From: Cognatilysobacter segetis
GTDB lineage: Bacteria > Pseudomonadota > Gammaproteobacteria > Xanthomonadales > Xanthomonadaceae
Direction of reading: 5' to 3'
Assembly (NCBI RefSeq): GCF_004359965.1
Contig: NZ_SMRQ01000005.1
Location: forward strand, 1 to 58,545
Length of the DNA stretch: 58,545 bases
Below are positions 8,805 through 16,452 of the stretch, one piece after another. The notes beneath the pieces are model-generated. The model did not search any database. It was not told the DNA's origin and saw only the letters and a program-made list of their open reading frames with translations. The first letter of the stretch is position 1, and each line of letters starts with the position of its first letter. The position numbers were made by a program, and so were the translations under genes.

Positions 8805-10217
8805 TCAGAACGTGATCGGCAGCCGCACCATCAGCGTCGTGTCGGGCGTGTCGCGCGTGACGCCGACGCCGAGCGATACGTTGAGGCTCATGCGGTCGTT
8901 GAAGCGGTACGAACCGCCCAGCAGCAGCGTGCCCAGCATGACGCGCACCGAGCCCGGCAGCGGCTCGCCGTTCTGCTCGGTGCGGTCGACGATCGAATGG
9001 TCGTAGCCGATCGAGATCGCCGCCTTCTCGTTGAGCGCGAGGCCGAGGCCGACGTTGAAGCCGAGGATGTCGCCGGCCTTGATGTCGCCCAGCGGCTCGG
9101 TGGTGGTCTGCGGGAACCCTTCCGGGGCGCCGGTCAGCACCGTGCGCGACACGTTGCTGCGCTTGAAGTTGTGCAGATAGCTGAAGCTGCCGAAGAACAC
9201 CACCGGATCCGACGCGTACAGCCACGTCACGCCCGGCTGCAGCGACTGGAAGCCGCTGCCGGTCGGCAGCTCGAGCGGCAGCCCGGTGCCGGTCGCGTTC
9301 TCGACGCAGCGCGTCACGCAGTCCGTGGTCACCTCGAACAGGTCGCGGCCCGTGCGCGCCTTGTAGCGCAGCCAGCCGACCCAGAACGCCTTGTCGGGGC
9401 CGCCGCGATTGAGCTGGAAGCGCGCGGTCATCTCGACGTCGCCGATGCCGCTGCCTTCGCTGTTGAACACCTTGTCGGTGGCGCTGCCGGTGAAGATCTC
9501 GCGGCTGATGGTGTCGGTGTACGTGTACACGTACGGCACCTTCGCCTCGAGTTCGAAACGGTTGGTGATGCCGAAGCGGCCGGTGAGTGCGGCGGTCGCG
9601 GTGGTGGTCTTGACCTGGCGCACGTCGATCAGGCCGATCAGGATCGCCGGGATGATCGTGTAGCCGATCAGCGCGACGCGATCGTTGGACGAATAGCCCA
9701 CCTGCAGCGACGGCTCGAGCACGAACCTGCCGCGCGGAGTGAGCACGCCCGGCTGCTCGAAGATCTGCGCGAGCTGCGGGCGCGTGCTTTCCTCCGTGGG
9801 CGCGCGACCGACCGGCGTCGGCTGCGTCTGCGCCTGCGGATTCATCGTCGGCAGGTTGCCGCCGCCGGCGGTCGTCTGCGGTTCGGGCGACATCGCATCG
9901 AGCGTCGCCGCCGCCGACACCACGCCGGTCGCGGTCGCGGCCGCGCCGGCCAGCGACGGCGCCTGCGCGCCCTCGCCGCGCAGGTCGTCGAGTTCGCGCT
10001 CGTGCAACTGCTCGCGCAGCTCGGCGATGTCCTGCGACTGCGCGTCCAGCGTCTGCTTCAGCGTCGACAGCTGGGCCGCCTGCGCCTTGACGAGGTTTTC
10101 GAGCTGGGTGATGCGATCCGGTGCCGCGTCCTGCGCGTGGGCGTGGCCCGCGCAGAGGAGCGAAACGGAGGCGGCGAGGGAGAGACAGCGGAGCGACTGC
10201 GGCATCGGCGTCCTCAT
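8805..10217 (-). CDS. fapF: FapF-like outer-membrane amyloid secretion pore
   Basis: This 470-residue protein has a signal peptide ending AGHAHA, then a coiled coil (about residues 36-78, ITQLENLVKAQAAQL and following), an Ala/Pro/Gln linker, and a long beta-barrel starting near LTPRGRFVLEPSLQVGYS and ending in the outer-membrane signature MVRLPITF. This coiled coil-linker-barrel plan is that of FapF, the trimeric pore that exports Pseudomonas functional amyloid. It is last in a tightly packed operon with C39 peptidase and FapE-like genes. An internal ATG at 10205 has a better ribosome site (GAGGA, 5-nt spacing) and may be the true start. Confidence 0.85.
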   Translation of the reverse strand: MRTPMPQSLRCLSLAASVSLLCAGHAHAQDAAPDRITQLENLVKAQAAQLSTLKQTLDAQSQDIAELREQLHERELDDLRGEGAQAPSLAGAAATATGVVSAAATLDAMSPEPQTTAGGGNLPTMNPQAQTQPTPVGRAPTEESTRPQLAQIFEQPGVLTPRGRFVLEPSLQVGYSSNDRVALIGYTIIPAILIGLIDVRQVKTTTATAALTGRFGITNRFELEAKVPYVYTYTDTISREIFTGSATDKVFNSEGSGIGDVEMTARFQLNRGGPDKAFWVGWLRYKARTGRDLFEVTTDCVTRCVENATGTGLPLELPTGSGFQSLQPGVTWLYASDPVVFFGSFSYLHNFKRSNVSRTVLTGAPEGFPQTTTEPLGDIKAGDILGFNVGLGLALNEKAAISIGYDHSIVDRTEQNGEPLPGSVRVMLGTLLLGGSYRFNDRMSLNVSLGVGVTRDTPDTTLMVRLPITF

Positions 10218-10224
10218 CGATGGC

Positions 10225-10695
10225 TCACGGCGACCCGCCGATACGCAGCGCGTCGCTCAACGTCTGGTTGAAGTTCAGGTTCTGCAACAGGGTCAGCGTA
10301 TTCACGGCCGTGTGAAGGGTCGTCGACGCCTGGATCTGCTGGCCGTCCAGCGCGTTCTGGATCACCAGCGACCCGACCCCCGGGTGCAGCGACGTGCCGC
10401 CGCCGACCTGGATCGTCTGGCCCTGCGTCAGCGCGGAGAGCTGCTGCGCCTGGTCGGCGGTCATCCGCGACAGGTCGGGGATGTCGATCCGCTGCGACAC
10501 GATCAGCTGGCCGTTGACGGCGACCGTGCGCTCGAGGCCGAACGCGATCGACATGCCGCCGGGCAGCGCGTAGCCACCGCGCAGTGCGTCGAGGTGTTCG
10601 ACGGGGACGGGCGTGCCCAGGTCGCCGGCCCGGGCGGGCGTCGCGAACACGAGCACGGTGAAGAGGAAAGGGGCGAGCAGGGCGGGCAGGCGCAT
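10225..10695 (-). CDS. FapE-like secreted amyloid-system protein
   Basis: The ATG at 10695 overlaps the upstream stop in TGATG and gives 156 residues with a signal peptide ending near ATPARA. After it comes a segment ending LDALRGG (residues 35-41) that fits a double-glycine leader: V-12, L-7, L-4, G-2, G-1. Near the C-terminus IQN-x6-IQAST (112-125) matches segments in the two upstream secreted proteins. Position between a FapD-like peptidase and a FapF-like pore supports a FapE role as extracellular or periplasmic accessory subunit. Sequence identity to FapE could not be tested. Confidence 0.65.
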   Translation of the reverse strand: MRLPALLAPFLFTVLVFATPARAGDLGTPVPVEHLDALRGGYALPGGMSIAFGLERTVAVNGQLIVSQRIDIPDLSRMTADQAQQLSALTQGQTIQVGGGTSLHPGVGSLVIQNALDGQQIQASTTLHTAVNTLTLLQNLNFNQTLSDALRIGGSP

Positions 10696-11378
10696 CAGAA
10701 GTCTCCCGGTCCACGTTTCGGCATGACGATGTTCTGCAACCCCTGGCGCTGGATGCCGACGTCCAGCGGCGCCGGCGGCGCGGTGCGCCAGTCGGCGGGG
10801 TGGTTGAACTGGGCCAGCTCGCGGCGGTTGTGCACCACGAAGAGCAGGCGGTTGTCCCACAGGCGTTCGAACTGGCGTCGCGGCAGCGCGCGCGTACCGC
10901 GGGCCGGGTCGCCCACCAGCACGCGATCGCCGCGCAGGCCCTTCACCACCACGAAGTGGCGATAGCCCTTGTCGTTGAGCAGCACGATGGCCGGCAGGCC
11001 TTCCTCGGCGAGCTTCTCGAGCGGCAGCTTGAAGCCGTCGGCCTGGAAGCCCTTCGACGCGAGGTAGCGCCGCATGTCGAGCAGCGAGAAGCCTTCGCGA
11101 CGGATCTTCTGCACGTTGCCCTTGGCGAACATGTCGCGGAAGACGTCGGCTTCCGACACCGGCAGGCCGTACTGGTACGTCAGCAGCGTGGCGGTGGCCG
11201 CGGAGCCGCAGCTGAAGTCGAACCGCTGGCGCACGGTCGTCCTGAAGCGCGCTTCCTTGAGGCTGGTCACCGGCACCGAGTAGGTCGCGCCCGGTGCGCG
11301 CAACTCGAGGTTGCTGGCCGCCGTCGTGGCGGGCGCCCCGCAGGCGAGCAGGAGCAGCAGCGGCAGGATCGGCCTCAT
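10695..11378 (-). CDS. fapD: FapD-like C39 family cysteine peptidase
   Basis: This 227-residue protein carries a complete C39 papain-like triad: Cys57 in RQRFDFSCGSAATA, His141 in GYRHFVVVKG and Asp157 in VLVGDP. Unlike bacteriocin exporters it has no ABC transporter domains. It has an N-terminal export signal in which LLAC at residues 10-13 could serve as a lipobox, so it may be a lipoprotein; otherwise it is a soluble periplasmic enzyme. It overlaps its neighbours by 4 bp upstream and 1 bp downstream. FapD of the Fap system has the same design, and two operon partners carry double-glycine-like motifs that it could cut (inference). Confidence 0.87.
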   Translation of the reverse strand: MRPILPLLLLLACGAPATTAASNLELRAPGATYSVPVTSLKEARFRTTVRQRFDFSCGSAATATLLTYQYGLPVSEADVFRDMFAKGNVQKIRREGFSLLDMRRYLASKGFQADGFKLPLEKLAEEGLPAIVLLNDKGYRHFVVVKGLRGDRVLVGDPARGTRALPRRQFERLWDNRLLFVVHNRRELAQFNHPADWRTAPPAPLDVGIQRQGLQNIVMPKRGPGDF

Positions 11379-11803
11379 GGCGTGGGCGAGAACAGCACGC
11401 TGACCACGGTGCTGTTCTGGATCAGCACGTTGTTGCCGCTGTTCTGGATCACCGTCGACAGGCCCGCGGCGTTGCCGAACGCGCCGCCATCCATGAGGTT
11501 GCCGCCGCTGATCGTATTGATGGCGGCATTGCCGTCGACGTTGCCGTTGACGTCGGATACGTTGGTGATCGTGGTCTTGGTCTCGGTGCCGCCGCGCATG
11601 TCGTCCAGCGCGTCGCCGGGCACGGCGGTGCCGAGCGTGGCGTCGCGGGTGACCGCATCATCCGCGGGGACGCCGGCGTCGACCGTCGGCACGGGCACGT
11701 CGACGGCCACGAACGGCACCGATGGAAGCGACTGCGCCGCAGCGGGAAGCGCGAGCAGGTTGATGGCGGCGATCGCGAGGACCGCGGGCGTGGACATCCG
11801 CAT
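11375..11803 (-). CDS. Small secreted protein of the fap-like operon, candidate minor subunit
   Basis: The ATG at 11803 has AGGGAGA six bases before it and gives 142 residues with a signal peptide ending LPAAAQ. A Val/Pro/Asp-rich stretch leads to LDDMRGG (66-72), another double-glycine-like motif with V-12, L-7, M-4. The remaining 70 residues are Asn/Gly-rich and end in TVIQNSGNNVLIQNSTVV, which recalls amyloid repeats of the curlin type (Q-x-x-G-N-N) and matches the C-termini of two operon partners. It overlaps the C39 peptidase start in ATGA. It may act as a nucleator or minor fibre subunit. No known family was recognised. Confidence 0.7.
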   Translation of the reverse strand: MRMSTPAVLAIAAINLLALPAAAQSLPSVPFVAVDVPVPTVDAGVPADDAVTRDATLGTAVPGDALDDMRGGTETKTTITNVSDVNGNVDGNAAINTISGGNLMDGGAFGNAAGLSTVIQNSGNNVLIQNSTVVSVLFSPTP

Positions 11804-11924
11804 GGGCTGTCTCCCTGTGGGAACGTGTCCACCGGTCGGCGGACGGAACCGGCGGGGCCGAAGCCCCGCCGGTGACAAGGAACCGAAGCGATGCGCCGCC
11901 GGAGCGGCGCATCCACGCCCGGTC

Positions 11925-12821
11925 TCAGTGGCCCAGGTTCAGGTTGGCCTGCACCGTCACGCCCTGCTGGATCAGCGACATCGCACCGCTGTTCTGGCCG
12001 ACCACCATGATGCCGGCGGCCGCATTGGACGAGCCGTTCATCTGGTTGGACATGTCGAACGCACCCGCGTCGGCCGAGGCCACGCCGCCGATGCCGCCCG
12101 CGGCGCCGTCGCCGCCCGCCGCCGAGGCGGTGCTGGTCCCCGCGCCCGAGCCCGCGCCGCCCGTGTTCCCGCCGCCCGTGCCCGCGCCGCCCGTGTTCCC
12201 GCCGCCCGCGCCGCCGGCGCCGCCGACCGACGCGGTGGTGTCGCCGCCACCGACGGCGCTGTTATCGGAGTCGTCGCTGCTGGTGCCGCCGGCGGCATAC
12301 GAGCCGCCGTCGTCGCCGCCGCGCGCACCGCGGGCGGAGCCGCCGCGGCCGTTGGCGCCTTCGGCCTCACCGCCGGAGCCGTAGCCCTTGCCATACGAGT
12401 CCGAGTACGCACTGCCGCCACGGCCGCCACGGCCGCCGTTGGCGTCGCCCTCGTTATAGGCGCTGTTGCCGACATAGCCGAAGCCGTTGCCGCTCACCGT
12501 GCCGTCCAGCGCGGTGGTGGCGACGACCGTGTTCACCGTCGTCGAGTTGTCGTTGAACGAGTCGTGCAGCGACTGGTCGGTGTTGAAGGAGTGATGCGCC
12601 GACATGTCGGTGTTGAACGAGTCGTTCGCCGAGTTGTCGGAGTTGTCGTTGGTGGAGTTGTCGGAATAGTCGTTCTGCGAGTCGTTCATCGAGTTGTCGG
12701 TGTTGAACGACCGGTGGGCCGAGTTGTCCGTGTTGAACGAATCGGTCGCGTCCTGGGCGAAGGCCGGCGCGGCGAAGCCGAAGGCCACGGCGATCGAAGC
12801 GGCAATGAGTGTCTTGCGCAT
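11925..12821 (-). CDS. Repeat-rich secreted protein, candidate major amyloid subunit
   Basis: The ATG at 12821 has AGGAGA seven bases upstream and gives 298 residues with a signal peptide ending APAFAQ. Residues 28-97 are seven decapeptides in strict register, best copies SFNTDNSAHR, SFNTDNSMND, SFNTDMSAHH and SFNTDQSLHD. Residues 126-250 are a Gly/Ser/Ala-rich low-complexity region with repeated GGNTGGAG, and the C-terminus has GQNSGAMSLIQQGVTV, shared with the next protein. It is first in the fap-like operon, where Pseudomonas has fapA-C. A secreted fibre-forming role is inferred. An open frame continues upstream of the ATG but has no signal sequence or ribosome site. Confidence 0.75.
   Translation of the reverse strand: MRKTLIAASIAVAFGFAAPAFAQDATDSFNTDNSAHRSFNTDNSMNDSQNDYSDNSTNDNSDNSANDSFNTDMSAHHSFNTDQSLHDSFNDNSTTVNTVVATTALDGTVSGNGFGYVGNSAYNEGDANGGRGGRGGSAYSDSYGKGYGSGGEAEGANGRGGSARGARGGDDGGSYAAGGTSSDDSDNSAVGGGDTTASVGGAGGAGGGNTGGAGTGGGNTGGAGSGAGTSTASAAGGDGAAGGIGGVASADAGAFDMSNQMNGSSNAAAGIMVVGQNSGAMSLIQQGVTVQANLNLGH
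12531..12740 (-). repeat. Seven 30-bp coding repeats (decapeptide SFNTDxSxxx)
   Basis: Within the first fap-like gene, seven consecutive 10-residue units keep exact register from residue 28 to 97. Units 1, 2, 5 and 6 keep SFNTD and a Ser at position 7; units 3, 4 and 7 are degenerate but still Asn/Asp/Ser-rich. This is a protein-level repeat, not a CRISPR array, since there are no unique spacers. Confidence 0.85.
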
Positions 12822-13234
12822 GTGCGGTTCTCCTGGAGGTAGCGAAAAGCTGGGGAGGAAAGCGCCCTTCGCGGACGCAACGCCCTCCTCGCATATCGCG
12901 TGCCAACACGTGACCGTCGTCACAAAAGGCCGAGCTTGCCGCCAAATGAACGTTTCCGCGCGCGCAGCTGAATCGTTGCGTTCGTCCTTGCGTCGCGCAG
13001 CGGGAAATCGCTGCGCCGCTTCGGACAAATTTGCCGGCCGGCAGCGGTACGAACGCCGAATGCGCCGACCAACGACACGCAACACGCGCGCAGGCCGCTG
13101 AAATGCCGGACGCAGGCGCAGCGACGCACGTGTGCGGAAGACGGTCGCTTACGAACAACGGCAGTCGGCATGCTTTCGACTGCCTGCGGTGCATGTCCGG
13201 TCGCGCGCGACCGTCAGTCCGGTGGCCGGGTCTC
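12822..13234. other. Promoter region of the fap-like operon
   Basis: This 413-bp gap separates the fap-like operon from the DUF45 peptidase gene, both read on the minus strand. It holds a CRP/Clp-like palindrome at 12909-12924. On the minus strand GATATG (12892-12897) is the only weak -10 candidate near it. Frames open across the gap look like random high-GC extensions; no RNA gene was seen. Confidence 0.45.
12909..12924. promoter_or_regulatory. CRP/Clp-like operator upstream of the fap-like operon
   Basis: CGTGA-CCGTCG-TCACA matches TGTGA-N6-TCACA at 9 of 10 positions, with one perfect half. It ends about 88 bp before the first ATG of the operon. With the 8480 site this suggests shared control of amyloid and polysaccharide operons by Clp and hence c-di-GMP; this is inference. 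Confidence 0.55.
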
Positions 13235-14032
13235 TCACCCCGCCGGCAGCGCCGATGCGTCGCGGATCACCCGCAGCGCGGCCTTGATCGGCCGGCCGCG
13301 CGCGCGCAGCAGGTCGCGCTGCGCCTTCCAGTCCGGAAAGCGCTGCTCGACTTCCGCCCAGAACGCGGCGGAGTGATTGGCCTGGATGAGGTGGCAGAGC
13401 TCGTGCACGAGCACGTACTCGAAGGCCGCCGGCGGCGCGAGCACGAGCGCGAGGTCCAGCCGCATGCGGTCGTCGGCCGCCAGCGAGCCCCAGAGCGACG
13501 TCAGCGGCCGGATCTGGATCGACGCCGGCGCGCGCGGCAGCGACGGCAGGTACGTCGGCAACCAGCGGCCGACGTCGGCGCGTGCCTCGGCGAGGTAGAA
13601 GTCGCCGATCGCCTTGCGCACGGACGCATCCGACGCGGCGGATGGCAGCGTCACCGCGATGCCGCCATCGCCCGCCTGCACGCGCAGGAAGCGGCCGTCG
13701 ATCCACTGCAGCGGCACGTCGACGCCGCGAAGCGGCAGCGTGCTGCTTTCACCGACGCGCAGCGGCTGCACCTCCCCGAAGGTGTGATGGACCTGACCCG
13801 CGAGCCAGGCCGCGTGTTCCTCGACGAACGCACGCACGCGACGGTCGCTCGCGCGCGGCGGCGCGGTCACGCGGACGCCGCGCTCGGTCACCGCCAAGCG
13901 CAGGCCACGCACGCGCGCGTTGTCGACGCGGCGCACTTCGACCACGCGGCCGTCCGGCAGCGCGAGCGGCAGCACCGCCGCGCGCACGGGCGCGGGCGTG
14001 GCGACGCGGGGCGGCCGTGCGCGGAAGAACAT
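13235..14032 (-). CDS. DUF45/YgjP-type zinc metallopeptidase
   Basis: This 265-residue protein has the zinc-binding motif HELCH within YVLVHELCHLIQANHSAAFW, followed by a conserved Trp-rich end (FPDWKAQRDLL), as in the YgjP/DUF45 family. The N-terminal part is beta-rich and matches the usual family layout; no signal peptide is present, so it should be cytoplasmic. The family is presumed proteolytic with unknown substrates. It starts 7 bp after the rdgC stop and is probably co-transcribed with it. Confidence 0.88.
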   Translation of the reverse strand: MFFRARPPRVATPAPVRAAVLPLALPDGRVVEVRRVDNARVRGLRLAVTERGVRVTAPPRASDRRVRAFVEEHAAWLAGQVHHTFGEVQPLRVGESSTLPLRGVDVPLQWIDGRFLRVQAGDGGIAVTLPSAASDASVRKAIGDFYLAEARADVGRWLPTYLPSLPRAPASIQIRPLTSLWGSLAADDRMRLDLALVLAPPAAFEYVLVHELCHLIQANHSAAFWAEVEQRFPDWKAQRDLLRARGRPIKAALRVIRDASALPAG

Positions 14033-14039
14033 CGCGCGG

Positions 14040-14948
14040 TTACGCCTCCACCTTCGACAGCTTCAGCGCGGGCTCCAGCACGCTGAACAGCCGGCGCAGC
14101 TCGTGGCTCATCAGCGCGAAGCGCGCCTCGAGCTCGGCGCGCAGGTCCTCGCGCTCGGTGTTTTCCAGCGAATCGACCGCACCATCGAGCAGCTTGAACT
14201 TGCGGATGACGAGATCCTCGCCGAGCACGAAGCTGACGTGGTCGTCGAGGTTGAGCGCGAGCCGCGTGACCTGCTTGCCGCTCTGCAGGTGCTTGTCGAT
14301 CTCGGCGTTCTTCTCTAGCTCCATTCGCTGGCACTTCACCACCGCGCCTTGGTCGAGTGCGTCGCGCAGCTCGCATTCATCGCCCATCGACAGGCCGTCC
14401 GGCAGCGCTTCGCCGGCCAGCCAGCCGGTCAGCACCGAGCGCGGCGCGACCTCGGCATTGAGCGGCAGCGCGGGGAAACTGCCGAGCGCCTTGCGGATCT
14501 CGCTGACCACGCTCTCGCCGGACTTCTTGCTCGACGTGTCGATGGCGACGATGCCCTGCTTCATGTCGAGGATCGCGTCGGTGCGGGTCGGGCGCACGAA
14601 CGCGCGCGGCAGAAGCTCGGTCACCAGCTCGTCCTTCAGGCGCTTGCGCGTGCGGCCGCCGGGGCGGCGCCCTTCCTTCTGTTCGATCTCATCGAGCTTC
14701 TTCTGCAGCAGGTCGTTGACGACCGCGCCCGGCAGCAGGCGGTCCTCGCCACCGACGGCGAGCCAGTAGGCCTCGTCGAGCATGTGCTTGAGGCCTTCGG
14801 TGTCGCGGCCGAAGGGCGAGATGAAACCGCGCGTGGAGAGTTCCATCGGGCCGACCGGGCGCAGCGCGCATTCGGCGAGGCCGGCGTCGAAGGCCTCGAG
14901 CTGCAGGGTGGTGGGGAAGCGGAAGAGGGTGACGTTGCGGAAGAACAT
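14040..14948 (-). CDS. rdgC: Recombination-associated protein RdgC
   Basis: This full-length 302-residue protein begins MFFRNVTLFRFP and contains the family segments GFISPFGRDTEGL and the C-terminal LDDHVSFVLGEDLVIRKFK. RdgC forms a ring-shaped dimer around double-stranded DNA and limits RecA-promoted exchange. The DUF45 peptidase gene follows after 7 bp. The upstream region is occupied by a dispersed hairpin repeat, so the rdgC promoter must lie within or next to it. Confidence 0.96.
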   Translation of the reverse strand: MFFRNVTLFRFPTTLQLEAFDAGLAECALRPVGPMELSTRGFISPFGRDTEGLKHMLDEAYWLAVGGEDRLLPGAVVNDLLQKKLDEIEQKEGRRPGGRTRKRLKDELVTELLPRAFVRPTRTDAILDMKQGIVAIDTSSKKSGESVVSEIRKALGSFPALPLNAEVAPRSVLTGWLAGEALPDGLSMGDECELRDALDQGAVVKCQRMELEKNAEIDKHLQSGKQVTRLALNLDDHVSFVLGEDLVIRKFKLLDGAVDSLENTEREDLRAELEARFALMSHELRRLFSVLEPALKLSKVEA

Positions 14949-15002
14949 GCGTGGGGTTTTCTCGTGTGGTCGAAACGCGTTGCGGGTTACGCGCTTGGGA
15001 TC

Positions 15003-15238
15003 GAATCAACTGCGTTTCGTGCGCTGGCGCGCCCGAGTCACTTTTCTTTGCTGGCACAAAGAAAAGTAACCAAAAGAAAGTGCCTTCCCCGATCAGGTCT
15101 ACAGCGTCGCGATCGGATCGACGATCGCCGGCGGTCGGACTCGGCATCCTGCCTCGGCCGACCGCGGCGCACATCCATGTGCGCCGCCTTCGGGCCGGTG
15201 AGGGTGTCACCGGTCGGAGATTGGAAAAGCGGTCTGCG
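15003..15238. repeat. Dispersed structured repeat, copy 1
   Basis: A block of about 100 bp (15003-15104) is closely similar to 33555-33652. It contains a perfect 11-bp stem ACTTTTCTTTG/CAAAGAAAAGT with a 6-base loop at 15040-15067. Three further hairpins follow at 15109-15128 (stem GCGATCG), 15131-15165 (stem GCGGTCGG) and 15166-15185 (stem GGCGCACAT). Copy 2 has hairpins at nearly the same offsets but with different stem sequences. The element fills the gap between ttcA and rdgC, which are both on the minus strand. Confidence 0.8.
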
Positions 15239-16141
15239 TCAGGCTTCGCCCTCCTCGGGCGCGCCGGCGAGCCATGCATGCGCATCCGGCATCGGGGCGT
15301 CGCCACTCCGGCCGAGGGCGAGGAAGTCGAAGAGCTTCGGGTCGCTCAGCTGCGAGGGCCGGATGTCGCCGAGCGCACGCGCGATCGTCTCGATGCGGCC
15401 GGGCGATTCGCGCTCCCAGGCGTCCATCATCCGCTGCACCTGCTTGCGCTGCAGGTTTTCCTGCGAGCCGCAGAGGTTGCACGGGATGATCGGGAAGCCC
15501 TTCGCCTCGGCGTACGCGGCGATGTCGTCTTCCTTGACGTAGGCGAGCGGGCGGATCACCACGTGCCTGCCGTCGTCGCTCTGCAGCTTCGGCGGCATGC
15601 CCGACAGCTTGGCGTGGAAGAACAGGTTGAGGAAGAACGTGGCGATCAGGTCGTCGCGGTGATGGCCGAGCGCGATCTTGGTGAAGCCTTCCTGCTCGGC
15701 GTACGTGTACAGCGCACCGCGCCGCAGGCGCGAGCACAGCGAGCACATCGTCTTGCCCTCGGGCACGACGCGCGTCACCACCGAATACGTGTCCTGCTCG
15801 AGGATGTGGTACTTCACCCCGATCGATTCGAGATACGCAGGCAGCACGTGCTCCGGGAAGTCGGGCTGCTTCTGGTCGAGATTGACCGCGACCAGCTCGA
15901 AGTTCACCGGCGCCTTCTTCTGCAGCTGCAGAAGGATGTCCAGCATCGTGTAGCTGTCCTTGCCGCCGGACAGGCAGACCATGACCTTGTCGCCGTCCTC
16001 GATCATGCCGAAGTCGGCGATCGCGCGGCCGACCTGGTGACGGAGGCGCTTGGCGAGCTTGTTGGCCTCGTGCTGCGCGCGCCGGGCGCGCGGCGGCAGG
16101 GGTTCGGCGAGGGGAATGACGGGCAGTGCGACGGTGCTCAT
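15239..16141 (-). CDS. ttcA: tRNA 2-thiocytidine(32) synthetase TtcA
   Basis: The start at 16141 (MSTVALPV) gives 300 residues; upstream in-frame starts would add an Arg/Ala-rich tail without support. The protein has the PP-loop SGGKDS that activates the tRNA cytidine with ATP and the paired cysteine motifs CSLC and CNLC that hold the [4Fe-4S] cluster. It thiolates C32 of certain tRNAs in the cytoplasm. The family is well conserved in gammaproteobacteria. The stop lies directly beside dispersed repeat copy 1. Confidence 0.95.
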   Translation of the reverse strand: MSTVALPVIPLAEPLPPRARRAQHEANKLAKRLRHQVGRAIADFGMIEDGDKVMVCLSGGKDSYTMLDILLQLQKKAPVNFELVAVNLDQKQPDFPEHVLPAYLESIGVKYHILEQDTYSVVTRVVPEGKTMCSLCSRLRRGALYTYAEQEGFTKIALGHHRDDLIATFFLNLFFHAKLSGMPPKLQSDDGRHVVIRPLAYVKEDDIAAYAEAKGFPIIPCNLCGSQENLQRKQVQRMMDAWERESPGRIETIARALGDIRPSQLSDPKLFDFLALGRSGDAPMPDAHAWLAGAPEEGEA

Positions 16142-16224
16142 GCCGTGCATTCTACGGGGCGGCCGTCGCGCGGCCTGAGCGCGTTCAGTCGCCGGGCTGC
16201 TCGCGACCGCCACCGCCCGCGCGC

Positions 16225-16230
16225 TAAGCT
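16225..16230 (+). promoter_or_regulatory. -10 box of an apparently leaderless transcript (ydcH-like)
   Basis: TAAGCT is followed by exactly six bases and then the ATG at 16237. Transcription would start at or next to the A of the start codon. The same TAnnnT-N6-ATG arrangement occurs before tdk and the carbonic anhydrase gene, with a close variant before rsmG. Confidence 0.5.
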
Positions 16231-16236
16231 CGCGGC

Positions 16237-16446
16237 ATGAACGACGGCCGCGACCCCGCCGACATCGCCCGCCAGCTGGCCGACCTGCGCCAGCAGCACC
16301 GCGACCTCGACCTCGCCGTCGACGGGCTCAAGCACGCGCCGGTGCGCGACGAACTGGCCCTCACGCGGCTCAAGAAGCGCCGGCTGCAGCTCAAGGACTG
16401 CATCGCGCGGCTGGAGTCGTCGCTGATTCCCGACGAGCCGGCCTGA
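16237..16446 (+). CDS. DUF465/YdcH family small coiled-coil protein
   Basis: This 69-residue protein is strongly charged and predicted helical. It keeps the family core HxxLDxxIxxL...[12 protein letters not shown] (here [12 protein letters not shown] and [15 protein letters not shown]). YdcH-like proteins are small cytoplasmic coiled-coil proteins of unknown function. The transcript looks leaderless. The gene converges on plsB with 6 bp between stops. Confidence 0.85.
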   Translation: MNDGRDPADIARQLADLRQQHRDLDLAVDGLKHAPVRDELALTRLKKRRLQLKDCIARLESSLIPDEPA

Positions 16447-16452
16447 GCGGGC

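Noticed and set aside
10695-11378. C39 peptidase as part of a bacteriocin export system
   Set aside because: No ABC transporter domains or HlyD-like partner are present. The neighbours are a coiled-coil pore and FapE-like protein, so a Fap-type setting fits better.
12120-12220. GC-rich short repeats in the first fap-like gene as a CRISPR-like array
   Set aside because: They encode GGNTGGAG peptide repeats in frame and have no spacers of constant length.
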